Below, one piece after another: positions 1-11,659 of a stretch of 64,000 bases of DNA. A program made the translations under genes and the position numbers. Source of the DNA: Budorcas taxicolor (lineage: Eukaryota > Chordata > Mammalia > Artiodactyla > Bovidae); contig NC_068910.1 in NCBI RefSeq assembly GCF_023091745.1, positions 136,851,170 through 136,915,169 on the forward strand, given 5' to 3'. The stretch's first letter is position 1, and each line of letters starts with the position of its first letter. Below the pieces are notes generated by a model. The model worked only from the letters and a program-made list of their open reading frames with translations, had not been told where the DNA came from and made no database searches.

Positions 1-89
1 GAGGGGCTGGCTCCAGTTCCTGAGCCTGGGGCCCATTCTCCTCCAGACATGACAGGCTGCTCTTCCTTGATTTCTTGTTGGGCTCCTGA

Positions 90-297
90 AAAGTGTCAGT
101 CGCTCAGTCATGTCCCTCTCTTCGTGACCCCGTGGACTGTAGCCTGCCAGGCACCTCTGTCCATGGAATTCTCCAGGCAAGATTACTGAAGTGGGTAGCC
201 ATTCCCTTCTCCAGGGGATCCTCCCAAACCAGGGATCGAACCTGGGTCTCCTGCATTGCAGGCAAATGCTATACCATCCGAGCCACCAGGGAAGCCC
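90..297 (-). mobile_element. Bov-tA SINE
   Basis: The reverse complement runs from a tRNA-Glu-like head (gggcttccctggtggctcgg) through the BovA body to a tail related to gtcggacacgactgagcgac. It is near full length and moderately diverged. Confidence 0.95.
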
Positions 298-960
298 TCC
301 TGAGTCTACAGACAATTGACGTCTCAAAGAGGGAGGAGGTTTATTGTAACCATTTATCCTTGTGCCATTACAGGCAAGAAAATGGAACGAGGTGGGAACC
401 TGAGCGGGGGAGAGGGTGGGACTGGGGAGAATGACCAGCATGTGTGGAAGGTGGTATGAGTTCCCCACAGCCTCGCCCCTGAGCAGAAGCCCACAGATCC
501 TTCAGCTCCTCCCCACTGTTTGCCACCTCGTCCCTCTTACATTCTATTTTCTCCTCGTTCTGTCCTGTTCTGGTCGACTGAGGTTTTGGAGAACTGGAAT
601 GTGGCCAATCTCTGCTGAGGTGGTAATCTGTGCTCTGGAGAAAATAAGTCTGGTAATTGAATAAATAGCCAGGAGTGCAGTGGGGTGGAGTGGGGGGGGT
701 AGCTTCCGTTTTGGTTGGGAAACTCTCAGGAGGTGACATGCGAACTGGCACCGGAAGAGCTGGAAGGACATAGCTGTGGTTGACTCTAAGGGAGAGCATT
801 GTGAGCAGAGGGAACCACTGGTGCGAAGGCCCTGAAGAGTAAATGTGCTGGCATGTCTGTGGGATTGAAAGGCTGCCAGTCTGTTAGCAGATTTTTCTTT
901 CCATCCTAAAAATATTCATCGTGTTTTCACATTCATCATTGATGTCCTTGAGAAAACAAT

Positions 961-979
961 CCCCCCCCCCCCCCCCCCC
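961..979 (+). repeat. Homopolymer run of 19 C
   Basis: There are nineteen consecutive C bases, followed by ggg. The length is a likely polymorphism or sequencing artefact. On the opposite strand the run of G could fold as a quadruplex. Confidence 0.97.
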
Positions 980-2675
980 GGGAATCATTTCCCTCCAGCT
1001 TTTGTTGGAATGGATTACTAAGATCACCCAAACTAGGATCACACTGGTGGGAGCTGACCAGCCTATGGGGGGACCCACTCGGCCCTCATGCAGTTGGAGT
1101 GCTGCAGAGCCAGGCAGCTCCGATTATTGCTGTATCGTGACTTGGGCTGTTTATTACAGAAGGTATTTTTTGTATCAAATCAAGGTATTTTTGCCTGGGA
1201 AAGGCATTTGAGCACTCATAGAACAGGGTGATAAGATCAGCTGTCCTTTACTGAGTTCCTATTGCATTCCTGGAGACTGGCAGCATGATTCTCTCCCATT
1301 TTCAGATGGGGCAGGTTTGGGGTTTTGACGGGGGTTGCCAGGTGATGAAGTGTGGACTTAGCATCTGATCCCACAACTGCCCGCAGACCCGGCTGGGCAC
1401 TCCAGCACACATGAGATTCCACCCCAGACTGGTGCCCACGGAGCAGGGCAGTAGCTGTCGTGGGCTCTCTCCTGTCAAGTCCAGAAGCTGGCACCACAGC
1501 TGTCCTGCCCAGTTCTCTGGGAGGCCCCTGGGAGAAGTGGGTGCCTGTTGGCCGTTCCTGTAGTGCCTGGATCCCGCAATGAGAGCAGACTTCCCGGAGT
1601 GCTGTGCGTCGCTCTGCCCTCCGGCAGCTCCTCCAGGGACAGCTGGGCCTAGGGAGGTGACATGGCCATCACTGGTGGCCCTGTGCCTGCCGCCCTGCAG
1701 ACAGGCCTTGGCGTTTCCTGGAAGCCTGGCGTCTCCCTGGGCACAGGGCCCGCCCCACCACCTCCCTTCTTGGCTCCAAAAGCTGTGTGTGACCTGATTC
1801 CTAGTGGGTGTGCCGAGTGACACACGAGTTTTCTCTTCCAGGCTGAGCTACGGCTTGGCATGGCTCTGTCCCCAGTGGACATTTAGTGGAGCGGTGGTCT
1901 GGCTCTTCAGGCCTGTCTGTGCCAGTGAGCCTGGGGCCGGACATCTACTCCTGCCTGTCACCAGGCTGTGCCGTTCTGGGTGCTTTGGCCTCCCCATGTT
2001 GGAGAAGGTGTGGAGAAGGTGTTGTGTGTAATGGATATGATGCAAACGTCCCCTCTACCTCATCCCCAGGCTGTCCTTTGCAAGAGAGATGTCTTTTCAG
2101 TCTCTCGTTTGACGTGGCACTCTCTCGGTTACATGCTTTATTTTGAACAACAAAGTACAGCTTGAGACCACCTTAGCCTGAAGCATTAATTACTGAATGT
2201 GGGTGCTCCTAGAATTCTCTGGACAGACTTCATTAAAGGTAAAAGGAAGCTGAGAAATTTAACACAGATTTAGCCACTGTTTCTGGGATTTTGATCTCAT
2301 AATTATAAATGTGGAATATTGATATAAGGGATTCTTTTAAAGTGGCTACAGATATCTGGTTATAGGCTGGTGAAAAAAACCAACTGCCTTAATGGTATGG
2401 ACATAGGTTCTCCAGGGTTGGGATAGATGCCATTTCCGGTGACAATATCCCACACAGATTTATAAGGGGCTGTATCTGAAACATCTTGAATGGATGATTG
2501 GATGATGTGTTCTGGAAAACTGCTCTGAATGACTCAACTTGACTTGGGGGTTGGTGAAGACGTTCCTGTTGAGGACCACATGAAGGGTTTGAAAAAATTC
2601 AGTTTGTAAGGTGTGTAGTAGATGGAAATAATCATGAATAAGATTTTTATAATTTAAAATATGTATACATAAAGT

Positions 2676-2885
2676 GGGCTCCCCTGGTAGCTCAGATGGT
2701 GAAGTGTCTGCCTACAATGCGGGAGACCCGGGTTTGATCCCTGGGTCAGGAAGATCCCCTGGAGAAGGAAATGGCAACCCATTCCAGTATTCACGCCTGG
2801 AAAATCCCATGGACCGAGAAGCCTGGTGGGCTACAGTCCATGGGGTTGTAAAGAGTCGGACACAACTGAGCGACTTCACTTTCAC
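2676..2885 (+). mobile_element. Bov-tA SINE with target-site duplication
   Basis: A full-length copy starts gggctcccctggtagctcag and ends gagcgacttcactttcac. The flanks atacataaagt (2665-2675) and atacataagt (2886-2895) look like the target-site duplication. Confidence 0.95.
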
Positions 2886-3783
2886 ATACATAAGTTAATA
2901 AAAGTTGCACATAAGATTTGGCTTTTTAACCTACATCTCTTAAAAAATTATAGTCAGTTGCTGTAAACCGTCACCTTGGATCTTCTCATGGGTCAGCTGC
3001 CTTCAGTATGGGAGTCACCTTGTGGCCCTGGGTTTCTGGGTTATGTGGTATTTCTTCCTGTGGCCCCTGAAGTGGGGGATCTGAAAAGGAGGGGCAGAGG
3101 GAGGGATAGCAGGAGGGGAGCATGTTCTCTGTCCCTCCCCCTCCTTTTTTTTTTCTCTCTCCATCACTCTTGCTTTGATCACCGCTGCCAGGCACTAGCC
3201 CCTGGGTGGGCTGGGGGGCTTCAGAGAGTGCCAGACTCTAAGCCCGCCCTCAGGAGACCACAGTTTACAAACCTGTTTGAGATACCAGCAGGCCTGGTGC
3301 TTTGATTCCTGCTTGCAGTGTCTGTGCTTTGCTTCTTGCTGCAGAAAGTGTATTCCATGGAACATATTAATTTATCTTTAAGTAGATTTATTATATGAAA
3401 TATTCATTGGAGCAGGCTCCTCCGTACAGCGTTTGGAACAACGTACCCAGTACAGTTTGTCCTCGTAAATCTATTAATGCTGATGGGATGTAATTGTCTC
3501 CTGGGAAGCTTTGGGGTGAGACGGGGGCCTGGGGAGGGGAGGGAGCTGGCTGCTGCTCGCTGTCTCTCCCCCATGGCTTGGCTGTGGTGGACCCTGTTCT
3601 GAGTGTGTGTGGGTACACATCCATTTTTTTCTCTTCCTTTTTAATGAATGCAGAGGCTTCCATTTCTGAGGGCCCTCTTGTCAGCTTCCAGCTTCTTGTC
3701 AAATTCCAGTTTTTAGCTGTTGTTAGAGCTGTAATGAGGCTCAGAGGGAAAAGCTGGCTCATGAGTGAAGGCTGATCTGTGAG

Positions 3784-3826
3784 CAGAGGGAGTTCAGGGG
3801 ACCAAGGAGGGGCCGAGTGTGTGTGT

Positions 3827-3874
<48 letters not shown>

Positions 3875-3948
3875 TATGCTATCACAGAGGAAGCTCAGGG
3901 GACCAAGGAGGGGCCATGTTTGTGTGTGTGCACGTGTACAGAATGCTA
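3784..3948 (+). repeat. Tandem 101-bp duplication containing a GT microsatellite
   Basis: Both copies share aggggaccaaggaggggcc: copy 1 starts near 3784, copy 2 near 3885. In copy 1 the GT tract is expanded. In copy 2 it is short and interrupted, and the later part (gtatgctatca versus gaatgctaaca) still aligns. The GT array therefore expanded after or during the duplication. Confidence 0.85.
3817..3872 (+). repeat. (GT)n microsatellite
   Basis: About 28 GT units are present, with a single ACGT interruption near the 5' end. It is likely polymorphic. Confidence 0.97.
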
Positions 3949-3974
3949 ACACTTTGGATTAAGTGAAGCGTGGC

Positions 3975-4110
3975 AACCCCTGAGCTAGGTGCTTTATCTG
4001 CTTGTCCCAGGTGGTCCTTATAGGAGGGGAGGCGTTGTCATTCCTGCGTTATCCATGAAGAAACTGAGGCCCACTCGAGGCTCGGAGAGGTCTAGTAGCT
4101 TGGGTAGAAT
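3975..4110 (-). mobile_element. MIR SINE fragment
   Basis: The text reads as antisense MIR: a gctaggtgctttatctgc-like part, then atgaagaaactgaggccc and cggagaggt. It is old and diverged. Confidence 0.65.
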
Positions 4111-4369
4111 GCAGCTTATTGAGTTCAGCGAGCCTGTCCTGACGGCCTGGGGCTTTCCCAGGGCCCCGAGCAGCCCCAGATCCTGGCCTCCAGGAGTGCC
4201 CCATCCAGCCAGTGCAGAAGCAGGACCTGCAGAGGAGACAGACGGGGAAGTGGAGCCTCCCTCCTTGTAACACAGGGTGCTCAGGACAGCCTGACGCATT
4301 GTGGGAAGCCGTGGGGGAGGCCAGAAGTGGGCGTTTGAGCCGAAGTAGAAGACTGGTTGGAGTTTACCT

Positions 4370-4625
4370 GGCAGATGGTGGCTGGGAGAGGTCGTTCCAG
4401 ACAGTGCAAAGAGCAGGGGCAAACACGTAGGGCACAGGACACCAAGGTGTGGCGGGCAGGGTGGAGACTGCCTGGTTCAATTCCCCTCAGCGCCCAGGGA
4501 GGGGAGGGCTGAGAGGCAGCTGGAACCACTAGTGTGGGGCCTTGCTGGGGCATTTGGACTGTGACCCAAGGCTCTGAGGAGCCAGTGGAAGTTTTGAAGC
4601 CAAAGAGGAAGAGAGATGAATTTTC
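4370..4625 (-). mobile_element. Old L2-like LINE fragment (tentative)
   Basis: Phrases such as gtcgttccagacagtgcaaa and gaggagccagtggaagtttt follow a widespread ancient mammalian repeat, which I believe is L2 in antisense. The family assignment is uncertain. Confidence 0.4.
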
Positions 4626-4830
4626 ATGTTTGGAAAATTCGTCTTGCATTACAACAGAGGCTGGTTTGGAGGGCGCAAGACAGGAGGTGGGGAAGCCTGT
4701 GGAGTGTGTGGCCCCCGTACAGCCAGGATGTCAGGGGAGCAATGTGTGTGGGGTTGTCAAGGCCAAAGCCAGAGTTTGGCACCTGTGTTGAGAAACAGCA
4801 GAACTGGTCTGGATTCCACATCCCAGGTTG

Positions 4831-5029
4831 GAAAAGAAAGTGAAAGTCGTTCAGTTGTGTCCGACTCTTTGTGACCCCATGGACTATACAGTCCGTGGAA
4901 TTCTCCAGGCCAGAATACTGGAGTGGGTAGCCACTCCCTTCTCCAGGGGATCTTCCCAACCCAGGACTGGAACCCAGGTCTCCTGCATTGCAGGTGGATT
5001 CTCTACTAGCTGAGCTACCAGGGAATCCC
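4831..5029 (-). mobile_element. Bov-tA SINE with 10-bp target-site duplication
   Basis: A full-length reverse copy. The decamer tcccaggttg occurs at 4821-4830 and again at 5026-5035, marking the insertion. The second copy overlaps the end of the tRNA-like head. Confidence 0.95.
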
Positions 5030-6044
5030 AGGTTGAGAGGTCACAGAAAGGGGAAAAAGTCAAAGGAAAAAAAAAAGTCAGAAAAAGGATAAAGGCAAAC
5101 AGCACATTAGGAGACAAATGACAAGAAGTTGTAAAAAGACTTTTATGAAGAGATAAAAAATTTAAAGGCTTACAGATAGGGAATGATGAGGGCTAACACA
5201 GTATAAAGGATTTTTTTGCTTAATAGTGTTTTAGAAATTTAAGTGGATCTGAGAATAAAAAGGAAACACTTAAGTGAGTTAAGACAAAAACAGATTTCTG
5301 GCCAAAAGCAGAACCTAAAGGAGGGGAAGCAGACAGGACAGCTGGCTGCTGCAGGGCTGTGACGTGCTTGTTCTGGCCGTCTGAGCGCTGACAGCTCCGG
5401 GGCTGCAGGCTTGGGCGGGTGGCACTGAGGGCTGGCCTGGGAGGAACCTGGGCAGGTGGAGGGAAAGGGCAGAGGTAAGTGACGAAACGGAGCCTACCTG
5501 CTTGGGGCCTTCTCGGGCACTGCCCACATCTGTCATTTCTCCTGCAGCAGGGCTGCTGACAGTGTCAGCAAGCCAGACAGGGGCCTCGTGGGGCGCCTCC
5601 TTTCACGGTCGGCACCCTGGTCGGACAGGTCCTTGACCCTGGAGTCGAGGTGGCGGCCACCTCGCAGGCCCGTCCTGTCCTGTTAGCTGCCAGGGAAGAT
5701 GGAGGTGGAAAGTCATCTGCAGATCTCGTGGGGGGATTGAAGGAGGAGGAAGAGGGACATCTGGGCTCCGGCCTGGGTGCGTTTATTGAGCTCCTCTTGT
5801 CTGCAGTGGAATGTGCTGGGTGTTGCGGGGCACACGAGCAACAGGGAAGGCTTGCAAGATGCATGTGAGCAGAGCGCATGGTAATCTATGTCTCATGTGA
5901 GGCTGGGGCTCTCTGTGGGATGGGCTGATCATCTGGAATAATGCCAAACAAGGGAAGCTGACTCAGGAGGCTCTCCTGTCTCTGATTGCTGATCTTGCTG
6001 ATGTTTTCCTCTGTGGGTCACTGGAAAAGAGGAGCTGTGTGGAG

Positions 6045-6172
6045 CCGAAAGAGCATGAGGCTTGGAGTCTGGAGGCCACGGTTCAGTTCTGGCTCTGGCA
6101 GTTGTGAGCGCTGTGATCTTGGACGAGTGTAACGTCTCTGAGTACCTACTTTCTCAGTTGTAGTTGGATGTC
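6045..6172 (+). mobile_element. MIR SINE fragment
   Basis: Sense MIR text: gagcatgaggcttggagtct, ggttcagttctggctctggc, gatcttggac and tactttctcagttgtag. It lies about 730 bases upstream of the exon. Confidence 0.65.
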
Positions 6173-6869
6173 TGCCTGCTGAAGGCCAGGTTGTGGTGGG
6201 GATCTGTGTGTGTGTGAGAGGGTTTCATAAATTGCAGAGCCCTGTGACAGAGCCGCTGGTGACCTCTCTAGACTCTACGTGTTTTGAGGAAAGTGGTGCC
6301 TGGTTTCTCCTGATACCTCTCTCGGCACCTCCAGAGTGTCTGGGACACTCAAGAAATGGTAGTTGAGTCAATGGATGAGTTGACTGCATCTCCAGGCATT
6401 TTTCATTTTCTAGTGGCCAGACCCTCTCCCTGTCACACTGTTGGCAGGGAGGTGGAATATCTGACTGCGATGCAGAACACGTGTAGTGGCCTCCAGGTGA
6501 CGCTGGAGCCAGTGCCAGGCCCCCAGACTTGCTGAAGGTCCTCACTTTGTGACCAGACCCTTTAACTTGGTTTCCAGTCTCTGGGCAGAGGGCTTCCTCT
6601 AGTGTGGCACAGTTTGAAGTGCAGAACCAGAGGCAGACTGGGGGCAGCTCCCGTTCCCTGGCGCCCACTCCTCTTCCACTGTGCCCCACGTGTCTGCCTA
6701 CACGCCCTCACACTTGGTGCCCCATCCCCATTGCTGGACTCTGCTGACTCCCCATTGCTCCCCGTTTCCTTAGCTCTTAGAGATTCCATGTCCCTCTCTC
6801 GTAGGCCCTGGAGAGGCCATATCTGTCCTGTCCACGGCCCGTGTGTGTGCTGGGTCCCCGCCTGGGGTG

Positions 6870-6902
6870 CTCACTCTTGTCGTTCCCTGTGCCCTCCTGC
6901 AG
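6870..6902 (+). promoter_or_regulatory. XXYLT1: Splice acceptor and polypyrimidine tract of XXYLT1 intron 1
   Basis: A pyrimidine-rich stretch ends in ccctcctgcag immediately before the first exon codon. The reading frame stays open upstream of the AG, so the boundary is set by the AG consensus and by where similarity to the known protein begins. Confidence 0.85.
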
Positions 6903-7050
6903 GTCGTCTTCCACGATGTTGGTGTGCTGACAGACAAGCTCTTCCCTGTCGTGGAGGCTATGCAGAAGCACTTCAGTGCTGGCTCTGGGACCTACTACAG
7001 CGACTCCATCTTCTTCCTCTCAGTGGCCATGCATCAGATCATGCCCAAAG
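6903..7050 (+). CDS. XXYLT1: XXYLT1 coding exon 2 (internal exon, about 49 codons)
   Basis: This internal exon belongs to xyloside xylosyltransferase 1, a GT8-family type II membrane enzyme of the endoplasmic reticulum that transfers xylose from UDP-xylose in alpha-1,3 linkage onto xylose-glucose-O-EGF repeats (Notch, factor IX). It reads in phase 0 from VVFHDVGVLTDKLFPVVEAM through KHFSAGSGTYYSDSIFFLSV to AMHQIMPK. By my recollection of the human protein (393 residues) this is about residues 169-217, just before the metal-binding DxD motif encoded by the next exon. The exon is 148 nt (49 codons plus one base), and the spare G fits the glutamate codon expected next. It is bounded by a pyrimidine-rich AG and a GTAACC donor. 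Compared with the human protein as I remember it, I see conservative V-for-I changes, G for A, and S for L in the GSGTYY segment. No other exon was found. Identification comes from recognition, not a database search. Confidence 0.93.
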
Positions 7051-7060
7051 GTAACCTGAG
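7051..7060 (+). promoter_or_regulatory. XXYLT1: Splice donor of XXYLT1 intron 2
   Basis: The exon ends cccaaag and the intron starts gtaacctgag. This is a GT donor in phase 1, compatible with the lysine-glutamate junction of the known protein. Confidence 0.85.
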
Positions 7061-7344
7061 CAGTGGGGCAGTGGGCCCTGGCGTGTGACTTTGCATCTGT
7101 TTTCCTGGCTCCAGTACTGCTGGTGCCCTGTATCAGAGAGCAGACAGAGCTCCACTCCACATGATGGAGAGGGCAGGGGCAGCCAAGCCCTCCGTGTACA
7201 GCACTCCCTGCGCAGAGACTCCAGGGCAGGGCCCTGGGCTGCACAGCTCCCAGGGCCCACTCATGAGTCCCCAGTGTGAGCTGTGCAGGACCGACACCCT
7301 GGGCTGGGGCACCTGGGCTCCAGCCCTGACTCTGCTCCTCGCGC

Positions 7345-7420
7345 ACACACACCTCTCTGAGACTCAGTTTGCTTATCTGTAAAATGGCAGGTTGGAATAA
7401 ATGACACTGTATCTCAGTCT
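7345..7420 (+). mobile_element. MIR SINE core fragment
   Basis: The sequence gactcagtttgcttatctgt followed by aaaatggcagg matches the MIR core in sense orientation. Nothing wider is recognisable. Confidence 0.6.
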
Positions 7421-9857
7421 GTGATCCTGATCTTTCTGGTTTGAGCCTGTACTTATCTGACTTAACTTATCAAACCTAGATGTTGGAAGTGCACATTATG
7501 GCTTAGGAGGACTTTTTCTGAAACTCTGATGCACAATTATTTTCTGGGCTTTGGTCCCTGTGGGGCAGAAGAGGTGGATTGTCTGGTCTGTGATAGGTCA
7601 GCCTTGTGTGGAAGCGCCGGCAGGTTATCCTTGGAATAGAAGCCTTGTAGGGGGTTGGGGGTCTCATTCGAGGGGTATACCAGGGTTCTGGGTTCTTCAC
7701 CTCCAAATAGTCTATGATTGATTCTGGAGCCCTGGGTCTTGCCCCCTGCCCACTCCTATTTCTAGCCACAGTGAGCCATGAGCTGAGCTTTGTAGGGGTG
7801 AGGAGGGGAGTTCTGGGATCTTGGGGTAGCAGCTCTCCAAACTGTGAACCTGGCCACTTGGGAGGTCACTGCTCCTGCCCAGCAGCCCCGAGGGGGAGAG
7901 GAGCTGAGCACCACTGCCCGAATTCCTAGTGAAGCAGGAACTCAGGAGACAGAGGCTGAGGCCGGGTTCCTGTTGGCAGGTTGTCCTAGCATAGGAGAAT
8001 CTAGCCCATCCATCTTGGCTGAGACTGTCTCCCTGGGGCAAGTTCCTGCACCCGCCTGTCCTCTTAGCTGTCAGGCGAGGGCTCAGGGAGCTTCATGAGT
8101 ACGGGTCCAAAGAGAGAGGGGACTCACCCACCTGAAGGGCGCGGGAGGAGAGCTGACATTTGTGATGCTGTGGGGAGACCAGGTGCAGCTCCGGCAGCAC
8201 CCCGAGTCCGCCACAGCCCTGGAGCTCACACACGTGTGTGCTGACCGAGGAGTTGAGTGACTGGCAGTCACTCCTCTCCCCTCAGGTGGGCAGGTGTGAT
8301 CTCTCTGGGCAGACCCTGTGCAGGTGCTGTGGGCATCTCAGCCCGCAGGAAGCTATGGCCCTGCCCTCCTGGATTCCAGGGAGCAGACAGATATAGGAGC
8401 TGGTCCCAGCTGTGCTGCTGACCCCGTGTGCCTTTGCTGAGACCTCAGTGTCCCCGCCTGGAATTGCAGGAGCTGACCTAGTGAAGAGTCCAGGCTTCCA
8501 GGAATTGTCCTAGGAGATTTTGTAGTTCTGGGGGGCAGAGAGAAGAGAGGTCTTACCCTTATCCTCTCTCTCCCACCCGCGCCTCACTCCTCACAGTCCA
8601 TTTTGGTCGCTGTGTAGAGCAGGCTTGGGAGCAGGATTCTATTTGGTCAAAGGGTTTTGTGGTTAAACTAGCAACTTGAGATTCTCGACCAGATGGGCCT
8701 TGAGGGCCTGCCCAGTCCTGTTGTGCAGGACGCAAGATTGGCCTTGAGAGAAGCTCAGTGACAGAAGATGTGATGAAGAACATCAGGGGATCTGGGGGGA
8801 GGCAGGCCTCCTCCTCCTTCCCCTCCTCCCTCATCAGCTGGTAGGTCTCTGCCCATCATATGCTAAGCTCTAGGCCAGGTCATGCTTTGGGGCACCCAGG
8901 GGCTGGTCAGGACCAGGCTGTGAACTCTAAGTGCAGATGACAAGAATTAGGGACCCAGGGTCCATTCTCTGCCTCGATGACTGTGGTTAGGGACCCAGGG
9001 TGCTTCCTGTATGCCTCGCCGACGCTGCGCTGCCCAGTAGCCTGGCCCTGTCCCTGGGCCCACATCTGCAGAGAAGAGACTGTGGCCTGGGTCTTGCTGT
9101 CTGTGCAGCAGGTCAGATCGGAGGTGTCCCTCCACGTGCTCCAGGGGCCCTGGGGGGGCCAGTGTCAGGAGGTGGGGATGGTGCTGTGTGAGATGTGCTG
9201 ACCCAAACACAGACACTTTTCTTGGGTTTTTAGGTGAATGATGCTAGAGGTTCATTTATCCATCCACCCAAAGTCTGCTTCCTAAGAAGCACATTATTAG
9301 GAGTTCCTAAAGTTTGATGATCATAAAATAAAGCGAGCCGTCCTGGAGTTCTCCCACGGAGCTTGGGTGTTTCCGCCCAGCAGTCTGGCTGCTGCCCAAC
9401 ACTTGGCAGTGTTGCAAAACTCCTACTGGGCAGAGCCTTTGGAATTCCTGTGATTTTCGGAAGGAGCTTGGTTTCCAAAGCACTGTTAGTGCTGCCTTGG
9501 GTTCGTCATGTCTCCTTATTGCTGCCTTTTTTGTTTTCATTATTTTCAATCATAGAAATTGCTATTGTCTTGTGCTTTGTTGATGATTTTGTTCTTGTGT
9601 AATTGCTACATTCTTGCTATTTTGGTTTATTTTGTTTCTTTCTCAGTGTTCTTTTTTCTCTGGGAAAGTGAGAATGGGATGTGGGTGGATCATAAACCTT
9701 CGGTCTCACCCAGGAGGGCTGGTTTGGAAAAGCTCGTGTTCCCTTGAGTTACATCTCAGGAAGTCCTGTCTGGAGTTTGTCCCCCAAATCCAGGTTATTT
9801 CTGTGTATTGAAATAGCGCCTCTCTTCCCCTCCCCCTTGTAAAACACAGTCAGTTAG
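7421..9857 (+). other. Unique intron sequence downstream of exon 2
   Basis: This is GC-rich intron without recognisable repeats. Open frames on both strands are short and lack protein similarity. A near-duplicate phrase (tagggacccagggt) occurs at about 8947 and 8988. I see no gene or RNA here. Confidence 0.6.
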
Positions 9858-10061
9858 CGTTAGTCATTCAGTCGTGTCCGACTCTTTGAAACCCAGTGGA
9901 CTGCAGCCTGCCAGACTTCTCTGTCCATGGGATTTCCTAGGCAAGAATACTGGAGTGGGTTACCATTTCCTCTTCCAGGGGTTCTTTCCCATCCAGGGAT
10001 CAAACTCTGGTCTCCTGCACTGCAGACAGATTTCTTTACCATCTGAGCCACCAGGGAAGCT
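9858..10061 (-). mobile_element. Bov-tA SINE
   Basis: Reverse-oriented, near full length, ending in the head complement atctgagccaccagggaagc. It is moderately diverged. Confidence 0.94.
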
Positions 10062-10079
10062 TCTGCAACATAAGTGTTA

Positions 10080-10650
10080 CCAAGCGATACCCAAACTGTT
10101 TCAATATGTTTACTTCTTTTTCTATTTTAAAGTAACATTCATAAAAAAATCTGAAAACTGCATTAAAATGGAAAAAAAGTTATCCCTTTACTACTACATA
10201 AACATCACTGCTTTGTTAATTCTCTGAGTATTTTCTAATATCTTCCCAGCACATAGCTTTTAAAAAATTTAGGCAAAGTAGAAGTTGGACTACATATTTA
10301 AAGCATTATGAGTCTTTCTTATATATTAAAGTATGAAATTCAACCTTCATTTAAGCTGAAAATGGAAAGAAACGGTACAAGTAAATCTGTATCATGACTT
10401 TTTCAGTTAATGTCACTCATCACCATTTTCTATGTAATCATAGTCTGAAAAATTTTTGAATGGTTCCATTGAGTAGCTAAACCTTAGTTCGCTTTATCAT
10501 TTCTGTGTTCTCAGCTACCTAGATGCTTTCTATTTTTTTCCTACGATCATAAATTACACTGTGATGACTGTCCTCATGTATAAGGATTATTTTCTTTAAT
10601 TAGGATGATTTCTTTAGGCTAGCTCCCTGCAGGTGCAATTCATCGGCCAA
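10080..10650 (-). mobile_element. Eroded L1-like LINE sequence (tentative)
   Basis: The region is AT-rich. Text such as aaattacactgtgatgactg and gatttctttaggctag resembles the antisense 3' region of ancient mammalian L1. It is strongly decayed and the boundaries are approximate. Confidence 0.45.
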
Positions 10651-11649
10651 AAATTAGCCTTACAAAGCCTGCCTGTGTTGGCTGCCTCCGCTCCAGGGTC
10701 TCAATGGGCACGGGCAAGGTTCTCTACAGTTCCCCAAGCCCGTTGATGTCTGGCCTCTTGAAAGGACCCGAGGCAGCTGCATATGAGCATCAAGGCGGTT
10801 GCTGTCCCCACTTGACAGGAGAGGAAGCGAGGAGCTGGGGGAAGGCTCCTTCTCTGAGTTCTGGGATGAGCTGGGCCTCCCCCTGGGTTCCTGAAGCCTT
10901 GACCCTGGCTTATCCTGATGGTACAACCTACGTGCCAACCTCCCAAACCCACACAGCCCCCTGAGGCTTCCAGAGCCTGGCCCCTCTTCTCTTCTGGGCC
11001 CCTCACTGCAGCCCTGCGGAGGGGGCCTGGCTGGGCTGGGTGGCGATGGTTAGCCCCGTGTGTGTTACCCTGACCATCCACTCCTCTCAGATCACATCCG
11101 CAGAGAGCATGAAGGCGCCTTGCTGGTGGATCGCACTGGCTCTGATTTTAGTCAGACCTTATGTCTCCTTCCGTTGCGTGTTGGAGGGGCCACGTGCTGC
11201 TGGCTGCTCCTGCCGCTCACACTTGCCTACCCATGTGTCCTATGCAGACACGCGGCCTCTCTCTGCTCCTCACTCACACCCACAGGGCTTTTATCTCCTG
11301 TCAGTAGCGTTGGGCTTGTCACCACTGGAAGCATCTTATGCAATGGAAAAGAAAATATTTTTTTGCCCAGCTGGAGCTGGAGGGTGCAAAGAGCAGCTTC
11401 CTTCTGTGTCACATGGCTCCAAGGAGCTCTTGGCTCTGGCTTAGAGACACCAGGCCATAAAAACAGCTCTTACCTAGACTGGGCCACGATGCCTGGTCCA
11501 TGGTGGGAAGCGGAAGGCAGGTGCCCACACGGTCAGCAGTGTGTAAGGCTGGCCACAGACCCCAGGAGACTTTCCTGGGAGGCTCTCTTGTCCTAGGGTC
11601 AACTCTTTGCCAGTAGATGTCCTTTGCCGAGGGTCTGGTGTTTGCATGA
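10651..11649 (+). other. Unique intron sequence
   Basis: GC-rich unique sequence. A 178-codon open frame at 11060-11596 has no domain or repeat character and lies in a GC-rich stretch where stops are rare by chance. I see no gene. Confidence 0.55.
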
Positions 11650-11659
11650 CCTGGTGCTA

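Larger units (their letters stand above)
1..6902 (+). other. XXYLT1: 3' part of XXYLT1 intron 1
   Basis: This is everything upstream of the exon, inferred to be intronic. Apart from the repeats listed separately, the unique stretches (298-2675, 2886-3783, 5036-6040, 6176-6870) show no frame with coding character. There is a weak MIR-like patch around 1235-1330 and an A-rich stretch at about 5040-5290. The intron's 5' end lies outside the window. Confidence 0.85.

Noticed and set aside
2676..2750. tRNA-like A and B box sequence in the heads of the Bov-tA and CHR SINEs
   Set aside because: These are SINE tRNA-Glu-derived promoters, not tRNA genes. Cloverleaf pairing and a functional 3' end are not preserved.
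3391..3885. A 164-codon minus-strand frame with a Thr-His repeat
   Set aside because: The repeat is simply the GT microsatellite translated.
7085..7382. Several overlapping short frames just after the exon
   Set aside because: They lie beyond the donor site in intron, and none continues the XXYLT1 protein.
11060..11596. A 178-codon plus-strand frame
   Set aside because: GC-rich intron where stops are rare, with no splice-bounded conserved peptide and no known domain.
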